Of a DNA stretch of 6,399 nt, positions 6,300 through 6,399 are shown piece by piece. The notes below the pieces were generated by a model, which had not been told where the DNA came from, ran no database searches, and saw nothing but the letters and a program-made list of their open reading frames with translations. The stretch spans positions 1-6,399 of the forward strand of contig JBHJOP010000043.1 of assembly GCA_050329575.1 (NCBI GenBank), given 5' to 3'. The DNA is from JAUXFS01 sp050329575 (GTDB lineage: Bacteria; Pseudomonadota; Alphaproteobacteria; Rhodospirillales; Defluviicoccaceae). Numbering within the stretch: the first letter of the stretch is position 1; each line of letters opens with the position of its first letter. The position numbers and the translations under genes are program-made.

Positions 6300-6399
6300 A
6301 TGGCATTCAAGCGCGAAATCAGCCGGTTGCCGATCCCGCCGAAGGACGCAACGGTTCAGACGGTCGTCTGTCACTTCTGCATCGTCGGCTGCGGCTACA
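6300..6399 (+). CDS. aioA: Arsenite oxidase large subunit AioA, N-terminal fragment cut by the window edge
   Basis: This is the catalytic molybdopterin subunit that oxidises arsenite to arsenate; the full protein is normally about 820-850 residues and only 33 codons are present. The ATG at 6300 follows GAGGGAGG (6287-6294) with a five-base spacer, and the ribosome-binding site overlaps the aioB stop. The visible part has the family's basic, proline-containing start and then VVCHFCIVGCGY (22-33), with Cys24-x2-Cys27-x3-Cys31. That motif provides three ligands to the cluster, which is [3Fe-4S] in this enzyme family because a fourth cysteine is absent. No export signal is present, consistent with co-export with AioB through Tat. 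Identity rests on this motif together with the adjacent aioB. Confidence 0.93.
   Translation, partial: MAFKREISRLPIPPKDATVQTVVCHFCIVGCGY

Noticed and set aside
1..6399. Mobile elements, CRISPR arrays, tRNA or rRNA genes
   Set aside because: No transposase, terminal inverted repeats, regularly spaced repeats with unique spacers, or RNA-gene signatures were seen.

Overview
The window is a GC-rich stretch, apparently from a proteobacterium. Two divergent gene sets face away from a 388-base control region. The likely identity is an alphaproteobacterium or related group, because the phosphate permeases are the long Pseudomonas/Vibrio-type forms and the arsenite oxidase small subunit has the Phe/Gly pattern reported for strain NT-26. 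This lineage call is an inference from protein features only.

On the minus strand, reading from right to left, lies a high-affinity phosphate (Pst) transport operon. It contains pstS (periplasmic phosphate-binding protein, 325 aa), then a 165-base gap holding a perfect 11-bp hairpin, then pstC (879-aa permease with a very large extracytoplasmic beta-propeller-like domain), then pstA. The pstA gene starts 17 bases after pstC; 524 codons are visible before it runs off the left edge. The ATPase gene pstB and phoU, if present, would lie beyond the left edge.

On the plus strand, at the right end, lies the start of a respiratory arsenite oxidase operon: aioB (Tat-exported Rieske subunit, 175 aa), followed after 11 bases by aioA (molybdopterin subunit). 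Only the first 33 codons of aioA are visible, but they include the complete Cys-x2-Cys-x3-Cys iron-sulfur motif.

The shared intergenic region carries the clearest regulatory signal in the window. Five GTCAC/GTCAT units repeat at an exact 11-bp period (5538-5592), oriented toward pstS, which is the classic architecture of a PhoB-binding Pho box array. A plausible sigma-70-like promoter precedes aioB; no correctly spaced sigma-54 promoter was found.

Together the genes suggest an arsenic island. Periplasmic AioBA oxidises arsenite to arsenate, a phosphate analogue, and the adjacent Pst system would let the cell keep taking up phosphate in the presence of arsenate. Association of pst/pho genes with aio genes is known in arsenic islands. 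What stands out here is the direct head-to-head arrangement, with a five-unit Pho array between the two operons.
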